Assembly (NCBI GenBank): GCA_013398955.1
Contig: VWPU01014834.1
Location: 62,001-126,000 of the forward strand
DNA length: 64,000 nt
Reading direction: 5' to 3'
Source of the DNA: Callaeas wilsoni
Taxonomy: Eukaryota; Chordata; Aves; Passeriformes; Callaeidae
Program-made: the position numbers and the translations under genes
The notes under the pieces: model-generated
What the model saw: only the letters and a program-made list of their open reading frames with translations
Databases searched by the model: none
What the model was told of the DNA's origin: nothing
Shown here: positions 1-13,900 of the stretch, piece by piece
How the letters are laid out: each line of letters begins with the position of its first letter
Numbering within the stretch: position 1 is the stretch's first letter

Positions 1-1780
1 AATGGTTTATTTGCATTATAACTAGAGAGATATGGCACATCCAATCTGTGGAAACAGAAAACTGCCTGTCTGCACTCAGCTGTAGTGAAATGATGGAGGA
101 GCAGCAAAGAGAGAGAGCACCATTAACTCATCCTGTCTTCCTTCCCCCTCAAACAGATGGTACAAGCAAAGCAAGAAAAGAATTTTAGGTTTTTTTATAA
201 ATGCACATTAATCTATACATTGCTATTAACAATAAAGTTTGTATAATCTTCTATTGATGGTACTGTCACCAAAAAACCAATCACGAGTAACAAAACTAGG
301 GAAAGGGCAGGGAAAACAGGAAAATAATTTCCATCTCAGCAGAACGGCTTGTCTGCAACCCTCATGTAAGCATCCTATCAGGGTGAATATGTAAGCACAG
401 AAATTCTTGCAATGAACACAGAAAAATGTGTTTCACTTGAGAAAGAACACTTCAAACAGCACTCAAGCCCATACGTCAGATAACACAGTTGTGGATAAAC
501 CCACTGAAATATTGGAGTATTTTATCTACCTCTATCAAAAAGCACAGAGGTAGATTATCATCATGCATATTACAGATAAGGCAGTTTTTCTTTTAATTGC
601 ATACATGCAAATGGCCATAATGTGAAGTTAACACATACAAAATAGAAAAATAGGCATTTAAAAAATATTTTACGCTAGTCATAAAACTCCAAGGCAAGTC
701 TCCTCAATCTAGTTTTAAAGTTAGCAACCTGGGATCAACAACTCTGTAAACATTTAAACAGAGTTAAGATTCTATAGAGAAGCTGACAGATTTCTTACTG
801 AGAAAAAAATTGTAATTGGGAGTTCTGTTTGCAATTTAACGAAGAAGTTCGAACGTAATTTTTAGTATTGCATTCAAACAGGTGCAGACTAAGGTATCAT
901 CTAGGAAAGAAATCACACAACAGCACGAATACTTTGAAGCATATGCTTAGATGCCAGTTCAAGTACATACCGCTCCACCGCGGGGGACCTAAGGAATAAA
1001 TGTAACAAGTCACTGTACCCTGATTCTGTAGCTCTTCAGTCACTGAACAATTTACTCACTGCTTTTGAACTGCTATAATTTCACCTTAGATAATTTTTCT
1101 CTTGAGAAGAGCTCTAAGCAAATTTTTAAAAGTTTCACACTGGCAGTGTAATTTTAAACTGACTTGCTATCTTCCACTAGCTAACGCATCAGCTGAAGTC
1201 ACATTTAAAGGTTAGGCAGGCAGCAGCTTATTTGAGCATTTTTTTTCAGAAGTATGTTCAAAACTAGTATTTTTTATTTCAAATTAGAAAAAACTAACTT
1301 TAAAAATATAAAAATTGCAGGTCTGTAGCTGTTGCAAGGCTCACTACAGAGTGCTGCCAGGGTAAATGGGCAGCATACATACGTGCCAACCATGTACTAC
1401 CAGTACAGCTGACAACAGCATTATGGCTTCCAACATTTTAATTTATTTATAAGATTGAGATTATAAATAAATATTTAACATACACAGTCTGAAAAATCTG
1501 TATCAAACACTGCGTAGAGCTTTGCAGTCACACTAAGTGCTACTGGAAATTACTTAATTGGCATAAATATCCTTATTCCTCAGGGACAAATACTCTCATG
1601 GGTCATGCCTCAACATTTTTACATAGTGTACAGTGTATGGAAAAATGATCCAGTGCGACTGCAGTGACATGAAGCCCACAGAAGAGAATCAAAAACTGCT
1701 CACCATCAACAGTTTCTACTCTAATCCTTAAGGCAAAAAACACCCTGTTATTTTTTACGTGGAAATAAAAGGAATCCCAC
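1..1780 (-). other. WASL: WASL intron 8, partial
   Basis: AT-rich intronic DNA. A search for the proline-rich exon 9, which should be C-rich on the minus strand, found nothing, so it lies outside the window. The notable element is a perfect 12-bp inverted repeat at 1441-1472. No repeat family was recognised. Confidence 0.85.
1441..1472. repeat. Perfect 12-bp inverted repeat, 8-nt loop
   Basis: Left arm ATTTATTTATAA at 1441-1452, spacer GATTGAGA, right arm TTATAAATAAAT at 1461-1472. The arms are exact reverse complements. It lies in WASL intron 8, about 310 bp downstream of exon 8 in the transcript. It is AT-only, so it may be chance or an old transposon end. Confidence 0.8.
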
Positions 1781-1934
1781 CTTGTCTGCGCAGTTCATTT
1801 TTAACAGCTTCCACACCTCCTGTTTTTTCAATGAAATCATATATGACCTTTGAAGTTTCTTTGTCTTTTAGTTGAGCCTCTGAAATTCCACACAGATCAA
1901 ACAGATTTTTCAGTTCTGGGTCTAAGTTGTTCAC
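1781..1934 (-). CDS. WASL: WASL coding exon 8 (residues 224-274, GTPase-binding domain)
   Basis: This 154-bp exon has a CTTGCAG acceptor and a GTGGGA donor. It encodes [20 protein letters not shown], then a KDKETSK segment, [11 protein letters not shown] and [11 protein letters not shown], plus one base of the next codon. This region folds onto the C-terminal acidic helix in the autoinhibited state and is displaced by Cdc42. Y255 in VIYDF corresponds to the tyrosine known to be phosphorylated by Src- and FAK-family kinases in mammalian N-WASP. The next exon (proline-rich) is beyond the left edge. The open frame continues through the donor to 1755, but this is intron. Confidence 0.97.
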
Positions 1935-4900
1935 CTGCAAGTCAGATACATTAGTTTTAAGTAGCTTGAAATGTGGAGACATTTTTAAAATATCATTTGT
2001 ATAGGGGGAGAAAAAATACCCACACACCACGTAGTTAAAAGGCACAGCAAGGTGATGTACATGTCCCTGGGTTGACTTTTTAAGTTGGAAAGTACTACTT
2101 TAGGAGGGGTCAGTACCCTGGCACGAAAAACTGAAGGTTTTGAATCTTTCCCTCCCTCAGTCCCCCTGCCTATTCCCTTCTACTCCAACACCTCTCTGTT
2201 TACATCACATCATAAAATCTCAATTTATAACTATTTAACTGTACAGTTAACTTTTTATTTAATAAAAATCTTTAATGCAAAAGTCTCTAAAGTTTAAATC
2301 ATTGTCTTCAGTAACTTATTAAATTACTTACATCAAAACCTGTGTTTGGATCCCAACCAACATGTCCAATGTGTCTAAAAAAGCAGAAAAGTCCATTTAA
2401 TCAGCATAAAAAGGACCTTGTTAACTAAAATACATCAAGACAACTGGAGATGACTACCAGCTTCTAAGCAATTCTTATTCCTCAGTGCCCCCCTTGAGAA
2501 TGGAATAGTAAAAGTTCTTTACTTCCGCTTTTTGTCTCACACCCAGAAGACCAAGCAGAGAATTTATTTCTCTCCTTAAGTTATAGTCTGTGGCAAAACA
2601 TGAAGGCTTCATGTGACCCTGTGGTGCATACCGATAATGATGGAAGGACTGCACAGAGATCAAGGAGAAGTTTAGCCTTTACAAAGCAACTGGACCTTGA
2701 GCTATTGCCAAATTTTTCAGTGCCATGCAGCTGAAAAACCTCCTCTTCCCTGTCACCGTGTGTTCTCCTATCACCCTTTTCCCATTCACATCTTTCAGAG
2801 CTAAGTTAGGACTGTTTTCAGCTGCCATCTTCCTAAGCTTCTAGTAGCCATTTCATGTGGCTACTAAAGTATGATTTTATGTGATGCTATAACCAGCTAG
2901 AACATAGAGTTTTGTGCCCTCTAAGCTACTTCACGATACTGCTATTGGATATGGAAAAGAGAGCCATAATGTTACCAGGACTGCATGTTTTGTGATTCTT
3001 TTCACATATGGTGACTTCTAGAAGCAACATACAGTCTTCAGAAAGGTCAACTCAGAGTTATAAAAAATACCAGGTGAGCTGTTGGTAGCCAATGCAGTTT
3101 AGGCTAAGCTTGCCAAATTACAAAGACTGTTTGGCTGCTGTTGAACAGTGCCTCATACAACATACAACAAAATACATTTGTGTTCTTGCTTGGGTCTGTT
3201 TTTACTAACAGCACACGTTTTCTTCATGAGAATATTGAAGTACAATGATCAGTTTTGGTTTTGGTATAACTACAACTAGTAAACTACTTATTTTACATAG
3301 CAAGAAGAAAAGTAAAAGGTCTGGTTTAAAGTGACATTATGCCATAAAAAAGGAAAACCAATAAAGTCCCTGTTTTGCCTAATTATTTTAATGCCTTTAA
3401 CTACCAAAATATGGGATGATTTATTGATTACAGAATTCTGAATGCTAAGCTACAGCTTGCTTCACATAAGTTAGACATGTATTTCCTAACAGAGTCTCAT
3501 AGCTGATTGCAATGTATTAACTGGCATATGTAAATTGACATTAGTTTACCACTAACATTATCTTACCCGCATATTTGTGCACATCTGTGCAACTTGGGAT
3601 GCTCTTAAAAGAGGCTGTGAGCATACAACTCAAAATTTAATGCACTTAATTGACACTAAGGTTTTATATGCCATAGTTTTAGCATATTTAGCCAAATTTT
3701 TCATTTATTTTTCACTCTTCAGAGTAAGATAAATTACTTGTACACACTGACTGTAACACATGTTTTTCAGATCTTTTCAATGCAAATACATACTTAGCAG
3801 GTAACCCCAAGTCTCATGCTACTTAGAAGAATGTATATAGCAGTAAGTTACATTCATGTTGAGTACAGATTGTTGTTTTTTTCTCAAAACACTGAAACTC
3901 CACATCTGTCTAACAGAAGGCATTTAAAAATTTTATCTTCTGATTGCAACTTTGATGTGGCATAAACAGTGACCATGTTGGTCTTCACCAGTACTACAGC
4001 ACAAGTGATACAAGTTATCCTACTGGCTTTTTGCCTAACAATACCAAATGCCAGTTTCTATATGTTTGTACAAAACCAGCAACTAAAGTATCTTACATAG
4101 TAAGATAACATATAGCTGCTGCACTCTACAGGAAACTTAAATAGACCTTAAGCCAAAGACTTTCAACAGACTTCTTTCTAAATTTACAATTTAATGTTAT
4201 ATTTAATGATACTAGAACATATCTTTTGTTTGAACTTCATTAAATATTTTATCATCTTACTCTCAGCTTTTCTAGGTCACAATCTGATAGACATCATAAA
4301 CAAAGTCTCAAAGTAATTTTACATCTATGCTGCTGCACAACCCCTTCCACAATTCTAAACAGAGGTCTGATACGGTAATGCAAATTTTGTCCGCATATGC
4401 TCAAGTCTGCATCAGTACAGTCACAACAGTGACCAGCTACCGAGCACTCTCCATTTTGTTTCTCTCTTCCTTCTTTTCTGTATTTTTCCATTCAAGTGAG
4501 ACTAACAGATGCAGCACTTCACTGATACTCAGATCAGGAAGAACAAGGTTGATGCTTGAATTTTCTAAGCAGAGTCTGTTTAGGGAAGTGTTTTAGCCCA
4601 CCTCTTTCATGTTCCATCCACTATCCCATTCCGAGCACTGTCTTAAAACACTGTGCAGTAATGTTACCGTAACTAGGAATGTCAACATTACTTTAATGGA
4701 ATTTTATTCTGGGAAAACACATCAGTGTAAAGATGCAACATACCAGTTCAAAAGAACAAGACATTCACTCAGCCTGTAAACCTCACACTGGTTTTCTCAT
4801 GCTTCACAGAAACTGATCTTTCCTGTATCTAACTCAAGCTCTTTAAGTCCCTGTTGCTTCAGCAAATGAAGTACATTTATTGTAAAAGGCAGAAGATTAT

Positions 4901-7900
4901 GACATCAAATAATATTCAGGAAAGCAACAGTTAAATGAGTAAAGTGACCAAAACCAAGTTTCATGAAAGTGAAGCTTAAAGTAGTACATCATAACTACTC
5001 CAAAAGATTAAAGATACATAAGAAATGACAATAGGAAAAATTCCTGAGGGATATATGCTGTACTTTCATCACAAGATACAGGTCCTAGCCTACACATCAG
5101 AAAAAGTTTGTAAACAGGAAGCCAAGGATGAAATTATGGCAAGTCATTTCTGCAGTTATGACAGGTCAGGACCAAATGTGTATTTCACATGATAAAGTAC
5201 AGCTAAATATGTGGAGGTGTAGGAATCACAGTGTTAAAGAGCTGACCACTGAGGCTGAGTATGAGTCTCCACTGAGCTGACACATTCATTAAGGCACCTC
5301 TATGCAGCTAAGCGTTTTCTAAGCTGATTTTGGATAGCAAGTTACTTTTTGTTTACAGCTGCAATAAAATCCTCATCTGTGTATAAGCTAACCTTCTTTC
5401 ATACCCCACAGCATTTCCAGCTAGCATTTACTTAGTTCAGGTTACACAGATTCAAGAGTTGGCCATTTTCAAGTGTAACTGACAAAAAAAAAAAAAAAAA
5501 CAGAAAAGCAAATAGAACTAAATGCCAACATCCCCCTACCACCCCAAACAAGAAAACTCCCACCCATCCAAAACTACACTCTAACTCAGAAACATACTTA
5601 CTGGAAATTAGATGGAGTTCCAATATCTGCCTTTGTCAATCTTCTCTTTTTAGTTTTTCCTTTCTTCTTTTCTTTGGTATATGAAATATTGTTGACTTGT
5701 GGAGTATAAAATCTGTTAGTTGTAATTTCTGGGTTTTTGATATCAACAGTTGCCATTGGTAGATTTGGGCCTGTGAAAGTAAAGTACAGGATTTTTACTA
5801 CTGTGTTTCACCAATGCCACGTTCAATCTACAAACTTTGGGAGTTGTTTTTGAGCTGTAGAATACTTGTATTCTAGCTGCAGCTCTATATGCCACATACA
5901 TCCAGATGGGTTCTGGATGTCAGACCCATAAACTAAGATATTTGATGAAAAAAAAGAACGTTGCTAGAGCAGAGCAACAGGAGTATTTTCTGAACTACAA
6001 CTTGTTTTTTGCCACATACACAGAACACATGGAATAAGACACATTAAATAAGATACAACATAGCTACAATCCTAGGTAAGATCAAAGATGTGGCCTTCAT
6101 CAACAATTAGACCCAAAGAGCCAGCAGGCCATTACCTGGGCAGCACCCTAAACTGATCTTTCAGGAGACAGAACCTTCATTTAATAAGCCCCAAGGGGGA
6201 ATGCCTTCTGCCATCACACACAGAGCCTGAACACAACAACAGCTTCAGAAGGCTGCTCTTGGCACACTACTGTCTTCAAATATAGGACAATGTCTGTGGA
6301 AGTCTTCAGGATTTCTTATGTCTTACTCTTTGACAGGTTTTCAAAACAGTGAAATCTCAGATAAGAAACAGCTCGCAGAGACAGTAAAAAGAACACCAGA
6401 AATACAATTCATAATATGTGTTTCATTTATGTTCTCAAACTTTGTTCTTAATTATAAGTAATTCTGAATTATTATTCTAGTTATTTAAAATGCATCTGAA
6501 TTATACTCTTGCCAATTTTAGCACTTTAATATTATGTTAGTTGTGTAATACTAGCAAACGAACATACTTAGCACGTTTCACTCAGGTTTTTTAGCTTTGA
6601 CAGAAGATAACTTTTGACACAAGCAAGTGATAGCAGTACTTAAATACTAAGAGGCAATTTATGCATTTATCATATGCATACACAGCCGTATTTTTAAAGA
6701 AAGCTACAAAAAGGGTAAGTAATTTCAGTTTTGGAAGAACGAGATTAAGCAGGTTATTTAAAACCAGTTTGGCCAGAAATAGTTCCCTGTGAGATAGGAC
6801 CCAGTGGTTAGCAAATCAACTAAAGACACAGTCTTACTGGGCAGATGATAAAAAAAGTCTAATTAGACTTCGATAAATGTGAACCTTATTTTCACACTAT
6901 TTTTTCATAACAGCATTCAGAAAGAACCAACAAGCCTTATGTTCACAGTCCAATATAAAACTCAGAAAGGACAAGTAGACAATACAACAGATAACATAGC
7001 TGACACTTGCAGTTAAACACCTCAGTGGGAAGCACCTAGCACTGGTGAGGACAAGAAACAAGAACAGAAACATGACATCGGGCTAGACAAAACTCATCTA
7101 AAACATATGACAACTCCAACATTCCTGTAGGAGTCTTAAAGGGCAAGATTTAAAACTTCATTGAAACTGCATGAAAAAAATTCTAAAGTGTTTTCTGCTA
7201 AGCAGAAATGCTTTTATCTAAAATATTTTGATCTAGACAATTGTCCTTCGAGAATACCAAAACATAAATTGACCACATAAGACTACACAAAACAATTTGC
7301 ATTGTTGGAGTTTCACTTAAAATTAGCATTGAATTGAGTAATCATCAAATATTATCAACTCTAAACTTAACAATAAGTTCAGTAAAATCTTCAGAATGAA
7401 TTGAAAATTATAGTCTTCATTTTCTTGGTACAAAACAAAACACTAGGAGTTAATCTTCATTTTAATCAACTCTTAAATTTTCTGTTATATTCTGCCCATT
7501 TTCACCTATTATATTGGTATTTACAGTTTTAATATCTGTACTGACACTCAAAAAAGAAACAGGTGCCTTCATAATGCTAGTAAGCTTGTGATATTCTCTC
7601 AATTTCTAGCAGTCTTTAATATGCACCATTTTGTATATAAAATCTTGAACTAACCAAACATGGTCAGTTGTATGTAAAGCAGCAGCAATTTGCAAACGGA
7701 AGTTTTATTCAGCTGAGCTAAAATCAAGATCTGATAGGCTGATCCCTTGACAATAATATTCATACAAGAGGTTACAGTAAACTTAAAGATGAAAATTTTT
7801 CTTACCGCCTGGTTTAGACTTTAGATGTCCACGAGGGATAAAAGAACCTTGGAAAGAATTGTACTCTTCTAGAACTGCCATATTTATATCCAGTAAAATT

Positions 7901-10900
7901 TTTCCCATCATTAGACATGCACCTTCCCCAGCAGGTGTAGACAGCTCAATAAACGAAGATGAGAGAGGCATATAGAGCTCATCACTAGGAAGTACCTGAC
8001 AGTACAGTGGCCTTAAGCATCCACTGTTATCGAGATCTGTGACATCTTCAGAAGGGGCTCCAGAAAACGTCGTACAGAACATTTTGAAATGTTAATTCTA
8101 CTCTGTATTTTATTTAGAGCCTCTCTACATATCTGTCCCAGACTACAGACAGCTCTACAAGAAATGCAAGCTGTTCTAGTTAACAGCTGAAACAAAATTC
8201 TGCCACATGGTTCTTCAAGATTCCGTCAAAACCTAATACTCTGACAAATCCTCATTTCATCCAGTACTTCACTAAGAGGTCAGTTCAACCACAATAACTC
8301 TTCTTTATTTGCATAAAGAGACCTAGCTATTACAAATGAGTAGAACACAAATCCCAGGAAATTACAGACTAATACATTTTACATAACTGTTAATGCCAAT
8401 TTGAGTTTAATCCTGCAATTCTACAAAAAAAAAAAAATCTTAAATCCGTATCATTGAAAACGTCATACAAAAGAGAGTGCTTTTTCCATGCAGCTTCAAT
8501 GTATGCAGAAAATCCAGACTAACAAGCCCCAGGAAAACAAAATTCCCCACAGAATTTCAACCATGGGTCTTGTGAGTACAGAAATGTGACTGTTCTTGTT
8601 TTTCAGTTTTAGAGCTAATAGTGCATTAATACCCAGCACAAAAAACCCAGGTGTTTCATCTTTTCTCCCCAACAGAATTTCTGAACAGAAACTGCATATA
8701 GAGAGTAAAACAAAAACTAGCTGTTATTACAACACGTGTGGGGTTTTTTCTTCCAGTTACATGCTGATAGTATGTATTTGCTCTAGTCTTAATTCCAAAT
8801 ACTGAAATGCAAAGGCTATAAGGCTATATAGCCTTAAATGCAAAGGTATGAGGCTATAATCCATGCCCTGACTATGTCTTATCTGTGACTACTGAGGACA
8901 TGGCCACACAACTTTTTACCAGCAGAGAAGCCAGGCATTACAGAATTTGACAGAATCAGAAAACAGACAGGTTTTGAAAGAGTACATGGATGTCCCAGGG
9001 AAACACTTTATTAAAAAACAGATATGCTGAAACTTTTGAAGTGATTATAAATCTGAAACACTGAGCATAAAGCCTATGTCTGCCACAGAATACCAAGGAT
9101 AAATTCAGCATAGGGACAATGACTGCAAGTTTAGTATGAGAGAATTTTTCTCAGAAAAATATGTTTCCAAGGTCTTACAGCATGAGTTATGAAGAGTATT
9201 TTAAGCACAAAGGTTTTTGTAGGTTTAGTTTTCTTAAAGCTTGTTCTAATCAAGGACAGCAAACGAGACCAATAAAATGTGTTACAATAGAGACAAAGGC
9301 TAAATTTTTTGTGGTAGGTGTTACTACATGATCACCATTGCTGTTGTAATTCCCATCTGCTCTGCAGACATTGCTATCAGGGATGTGCTGTTTAGGTGAG
9401 CAGAACAGTTAAAACCTTCTGAAAGCTCAGAAAAGCTGGCAAGACCATCACAGATGGTATTACTATGAGTGTTTCTAAACTTAACAGCCCAGTCAAAGTT
9501 GAATCTATACTAAAAATGCCTGGCCTAAACTGATGATTGCCTGAATTTCCTCAAAACTTAAACATTATGAAGAAAAAAAAGCTATTTTTTGAGAAGTATT
9601 CCACTTCTCACTTCCCTCCCACTGAGGGAGCTTTTATCTGGGTATATAAAAGGCATCAGTAGTTCCCATAATTCAGGATTAGTTATGAATTACTCATTTT
9701 GGTGACCTACAGAGAGATGCTTGAATGACTTGGTTAGTACAAATTTTAAGACTACCACCTCAAGCCATAAGCAGATTTCAGATCAGTTGACTCTACCCTT
9801 GCTCAAGCAGCAAACTCACAGATACAGTAGTATGATCTATGATCTGGATCACTGACAGAAATATGACGGGAGAAATCCCTTTTTAACTTCAGTGTGAATT
9901 CAGAAATCAAAATCAGCAAACTTGATATTCATTGATATGCCTTTTTCATGATTTTAGAATAGATAGTAAAAAAGTTCTGTATCAAACTGATACATAGTTT
10001 GATTCCTTCAATCAATTTAATAAAAGGATCTCCTGGGGAACCTGTATCTTCATGCTAGTGAGACATGTTCCTGAGAGGCAAGGAGATTCAAGTAATTCTT
10101 CATTCAAAAAGAGTTTAATATTGATGAACATATGACATAAACCCAAAAGACTATGTTACATGGTTAGCTAGATATACTGAAATTGAAATACTATATTCTA
10201 CTAAATCCATCATCATTATGTCTGCTGTTAAGACAAAAGGACTAACTTTATACAGTGATCCTATACATGCATATTCTGAAGATCAAGCAGCAAATGCAAG
10301 GTCCAAAGTTTTCTTCTCAGTTTAAGCTGAAGGGCCCTCTGTCCTATTTGCAACAAAACATGCTCCTCCAGAAACATTCTTTACAAATGCCAGCTAAGCC
10401 ACAACTAAACAAATACCAAAGAACAGAAACAAAAAGAATACTGTAACCTCCGGTTTACTGCTTTTGTCACTACAAGACTGTCCTGAAAAAATCTGAAACA
10501 AAGTTATACATAAACAGTAAATGACAGCAGAAGGAAAAAATAAAATGCAGTGATTCATGCAAAAAGCTTACCATTTGGTGGGTCTCGTCTTTTTTCTGTT
10601 GAAAAAGAAAAAGAGCCATTTAATCATAGGTATCACAGGAAAAATTGATTCTAAATTTTAGTGTCTAGGGAAACTTTCAATGACCTTGACCTCCAACTCA
10701 GGAATCTATTAATATCCTTACAGTCTACTTGTGCAGTTGAAAAAAGTATTACAGAACAAAAAAAACAATATTAGATAATAAGCAGTGATTTCAAGTCTAC
10801 AAACTGAGCAGGAGCATAAGGCAATAGCTACTGACTTGGTTTCAGATGTTTCAATTATGAAGTAGAGTGAAATATTCAAAAAGTATCTGTTTTAATGCAA

Positions 10901-13900
10901 CCTGTCAAAGTAAGGTTTTTGAAGCATTATGCTTTCTGATGTCCACTGAATGAAACTGTTCCTTCATTTTTATCTGAAATGTAATTAGCACTTTTACAGA
11001 GTACTGTTCCTTCACAGAACCTAAAATTTAATTAAGTTTTGCTTCATGCATAAAAAATAGGAGACACAGGGGCAAGACACTTCACTGATGTTATCCAACA
11101 GGTAACTGAACAATATGGAGAGAACTAGAATCTCCTTGATACTAATATGGCATTCTATTCATAGCACCACAGTGTTTCACAGACTATGAAGAATCTGGCC
11201 TGATGAGTTAAAATAGAAATTTCACACCTCAGTATTCTCAGCCTAATAGTAAGTTCTCCTTTAAAGGAAATTTCCCCCACAATTGATTCCTATCCACTCC
11301 CAGTACACATTTACACTATTTGTTTATCTATACACACACTCTCAAGAAATTTGGATTTAGCAGCACCCAAAAAGGCAAGCAGTTTATCATCTCACTACAA
11401 CAAAAAAACACAGTTCTGTAAGGATCTGGAGCTAATAGGGGCTCCCAAGAGTTATATAATACGAATTTGTAACAGGCACTTCACTTTCCAGCAAGCCCCA
11501 GAAAAACTGTTAACTTGTTATATTTTTCCATACTCACAAACATAAGAAGGGAGAAGGTGCCTCCACAGATGGTGCTGACCTTGTCCTAGGAATACTTAAA
11601 ACCCCAAAAATATACAATCCTAAGTATGCAAGGCAAGTCAGCCTCATGTCGGTCTGCTGACCTTCAGGTAGGAATAAAGGAATCTGTCAAGATCATCAAA
11701 CCTTCACGGGAAGGTGACCAAAACCCACTGAGAATCAACTTTTGATGAACAAGCCATCCAAAGACGGATGATTTTTAGGTCACAGCAGGTTAGTTTCAGG
11801 CATAGAGGTGGAGAACCTCTGCAAGGCTGCCTCAGCATAAAGTATCAGGTCTGAGGTGAGAAAAAGAAAAAAGGCTTTTTGGCTAAATACTGTGCTCTCT
11901 CTTCCTACAATACTCAGTTTAAGAAACCACATCTTGTACTGTCCCCTATAAGTAAATAAGAAAAAATATATTAAAAAAAAAGAAAATCAACACCTTTGGA
12001 CCATAATTAGAGTGTTAGTCAACAACTCAGAGATAGCATAGGGGAGTGCAGGACTGGTTGCAAGTCACCTGTCATAGCATGGGAAGATGGCAAAAGCAGG
12101 AGGTATTCATAGGAAGTGTTAGGTGGCCTTGAGTCAAATCATGGGAAATTTTTACAAATTTCATTATAAGAAATAGTTCAAGAGAAAAAACAATGAGAAA
12201 CAAACCAAAACATTATATACACTTCCTGTAATTTTTACTGGCTAGATTAATTTGTGGCCCAAAGACACTAGCTCTGTTTTTCTGTGGTTACCATTGCTGA
12301 CAAGAAAGTATGAACTTCTGCTCCTGAAGTGCAGATGACCTGATGAGAGTGACAGATCTTCCGGTTTTTAAAGATGAGCATGCCTACTGATCTAAAACAG
12401 ATGAATATCAGCAGCTGCCTCTGTACAAAAAACACAGCTCTCTTCAATGAGCATTCCTGGAAATGAGAATAATCTCTGCCAAGACTTGAATCCAATGCAA
12501 GCTGAGCAGGTTAGAGACACCCTTGTCACCGAGGCAGCAAACCCAAAAGCTGTGATCAAAGATGAAAGAAAAAAACCAAAATAAATAAAAAAACCCCTCT
12601 CCATATGAAGTATCTATCTTGGAACTTATGAAGTCCATTATGAAGGGACTCAGGAGCTAAAAGCTTGTGAAGGAAAAAAGCAGTTTCACGGAAGGTTACC
12701 AGAGCTCCCACCCATGAGCTACAAGCAGTACATAAAAATTAAGTCAAGAAGCCTTCTACTTCAGAAAGAACTACTTGCAGTTAAGAACGAGTTTCTGTTT
12801 CCCTTTTAGGGATGAGTGCTCAGCATGTGGAGAAGGCACTTTTGTGTGCACACACATTAACATTTCTGAAGCAAGATAATAAAAATAAAAACTAACGGTA
12901 TCTATGTGCAATATCTGAAGTGAGAGTGTACTACAGTGACAAGCACTGAGAAGAGACACACTGTGTTCATCCTGTTTACTGGGCGAACTATTTGGGATTG
13001 GTTTAAGAAGTACATGGAGAGATTATTTAAGTAAATCTACAGAAAAATTAATGAATTATAGCAATTTCTTTCTAACCTAAGGTTAAGAATTTAATTGACC
13101 AAAAAAAACAACCAAAAACAAAAACCCAAAATCCCCAAAACAAAATCATCAACCCAAACCAGACTTTAGCTGGATGAAATCCTCCACTATTACAAAGATT
13201 AGGACAACAGATCAAGAATTCTTTCTCTACCTTTGTCCCTCATCCTATTCTCTACTTGATATTTCATACATTTGCAAGCTTTTGCACATTCTCTGTTTGG
13301 AGCCAAACTTTTACCTCTCTGGAACTCCAGATGCACTTACTCAGGGGTTGTCTGTATACTGGAGTGCACTTCATGCTGAGTGAGGAAGAGCAGAACACTG
13401 TTGTGTCTTCTCTTAGCTGTCAGACAGTATTTTGTGTACTAACCTCAGCACCAAGTCATAGCTTTGTGAGCCAGAACTGCTGTTACTGCTACCTTTCAAC
13501 AACATAAGTTTTCCATAAGACTCCTGGAGAAGTCTCCTAGCAAGCCCTGAATGGCATAACAGGCAGCTAAATGATCACATGGAGTACTTAGTTGAGTTGA
13601 AAGCATCTCAGATGGCACTGCTATGAAATGAAACAGTTTGGAAGGTCTGGAAGTAAAAATCCCGCTAAAACAGAAAAGCATCAAAATTATCAGACTATTA
13701 CCTCTGTGGCTGAGAGGTTAAGATGTATTAATATTATAAATAATATACAACTCTTGTATAATTTGTATATGTATATATAAATCTATGTGTAAATTTATAT
13801 AAGCATTTGTAAATAAATAAAAGCATAAACACCAACAGCAAATCAGCTTTGATTTGAACAAGTGCAAAGCCTATTATTTCAGAAGCACAATTAAATAGTC

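Larger units (their letters stand above)
5771..10571 (-). other. WASL: WASL intron 5
   Basis: 4,801 bp. Holds a phase-compatible open reading frame with splice-like borders at about 7806-8057, a 13-base poly(A) run near 8424, and a palindrome with short direct repeats at 8805-8858. The remainder is AT-rich and unremarkable. Confidence 0.9.

Noticed and set aside
1755..1780. Extension of the exon 8 frame past its donor
   Set aside because: Reading continues for a few codons to a stop at 1755, but the WASL protein continues with a proline-rich segment after RRQ, and GTGGGA at 1780 is the donor.
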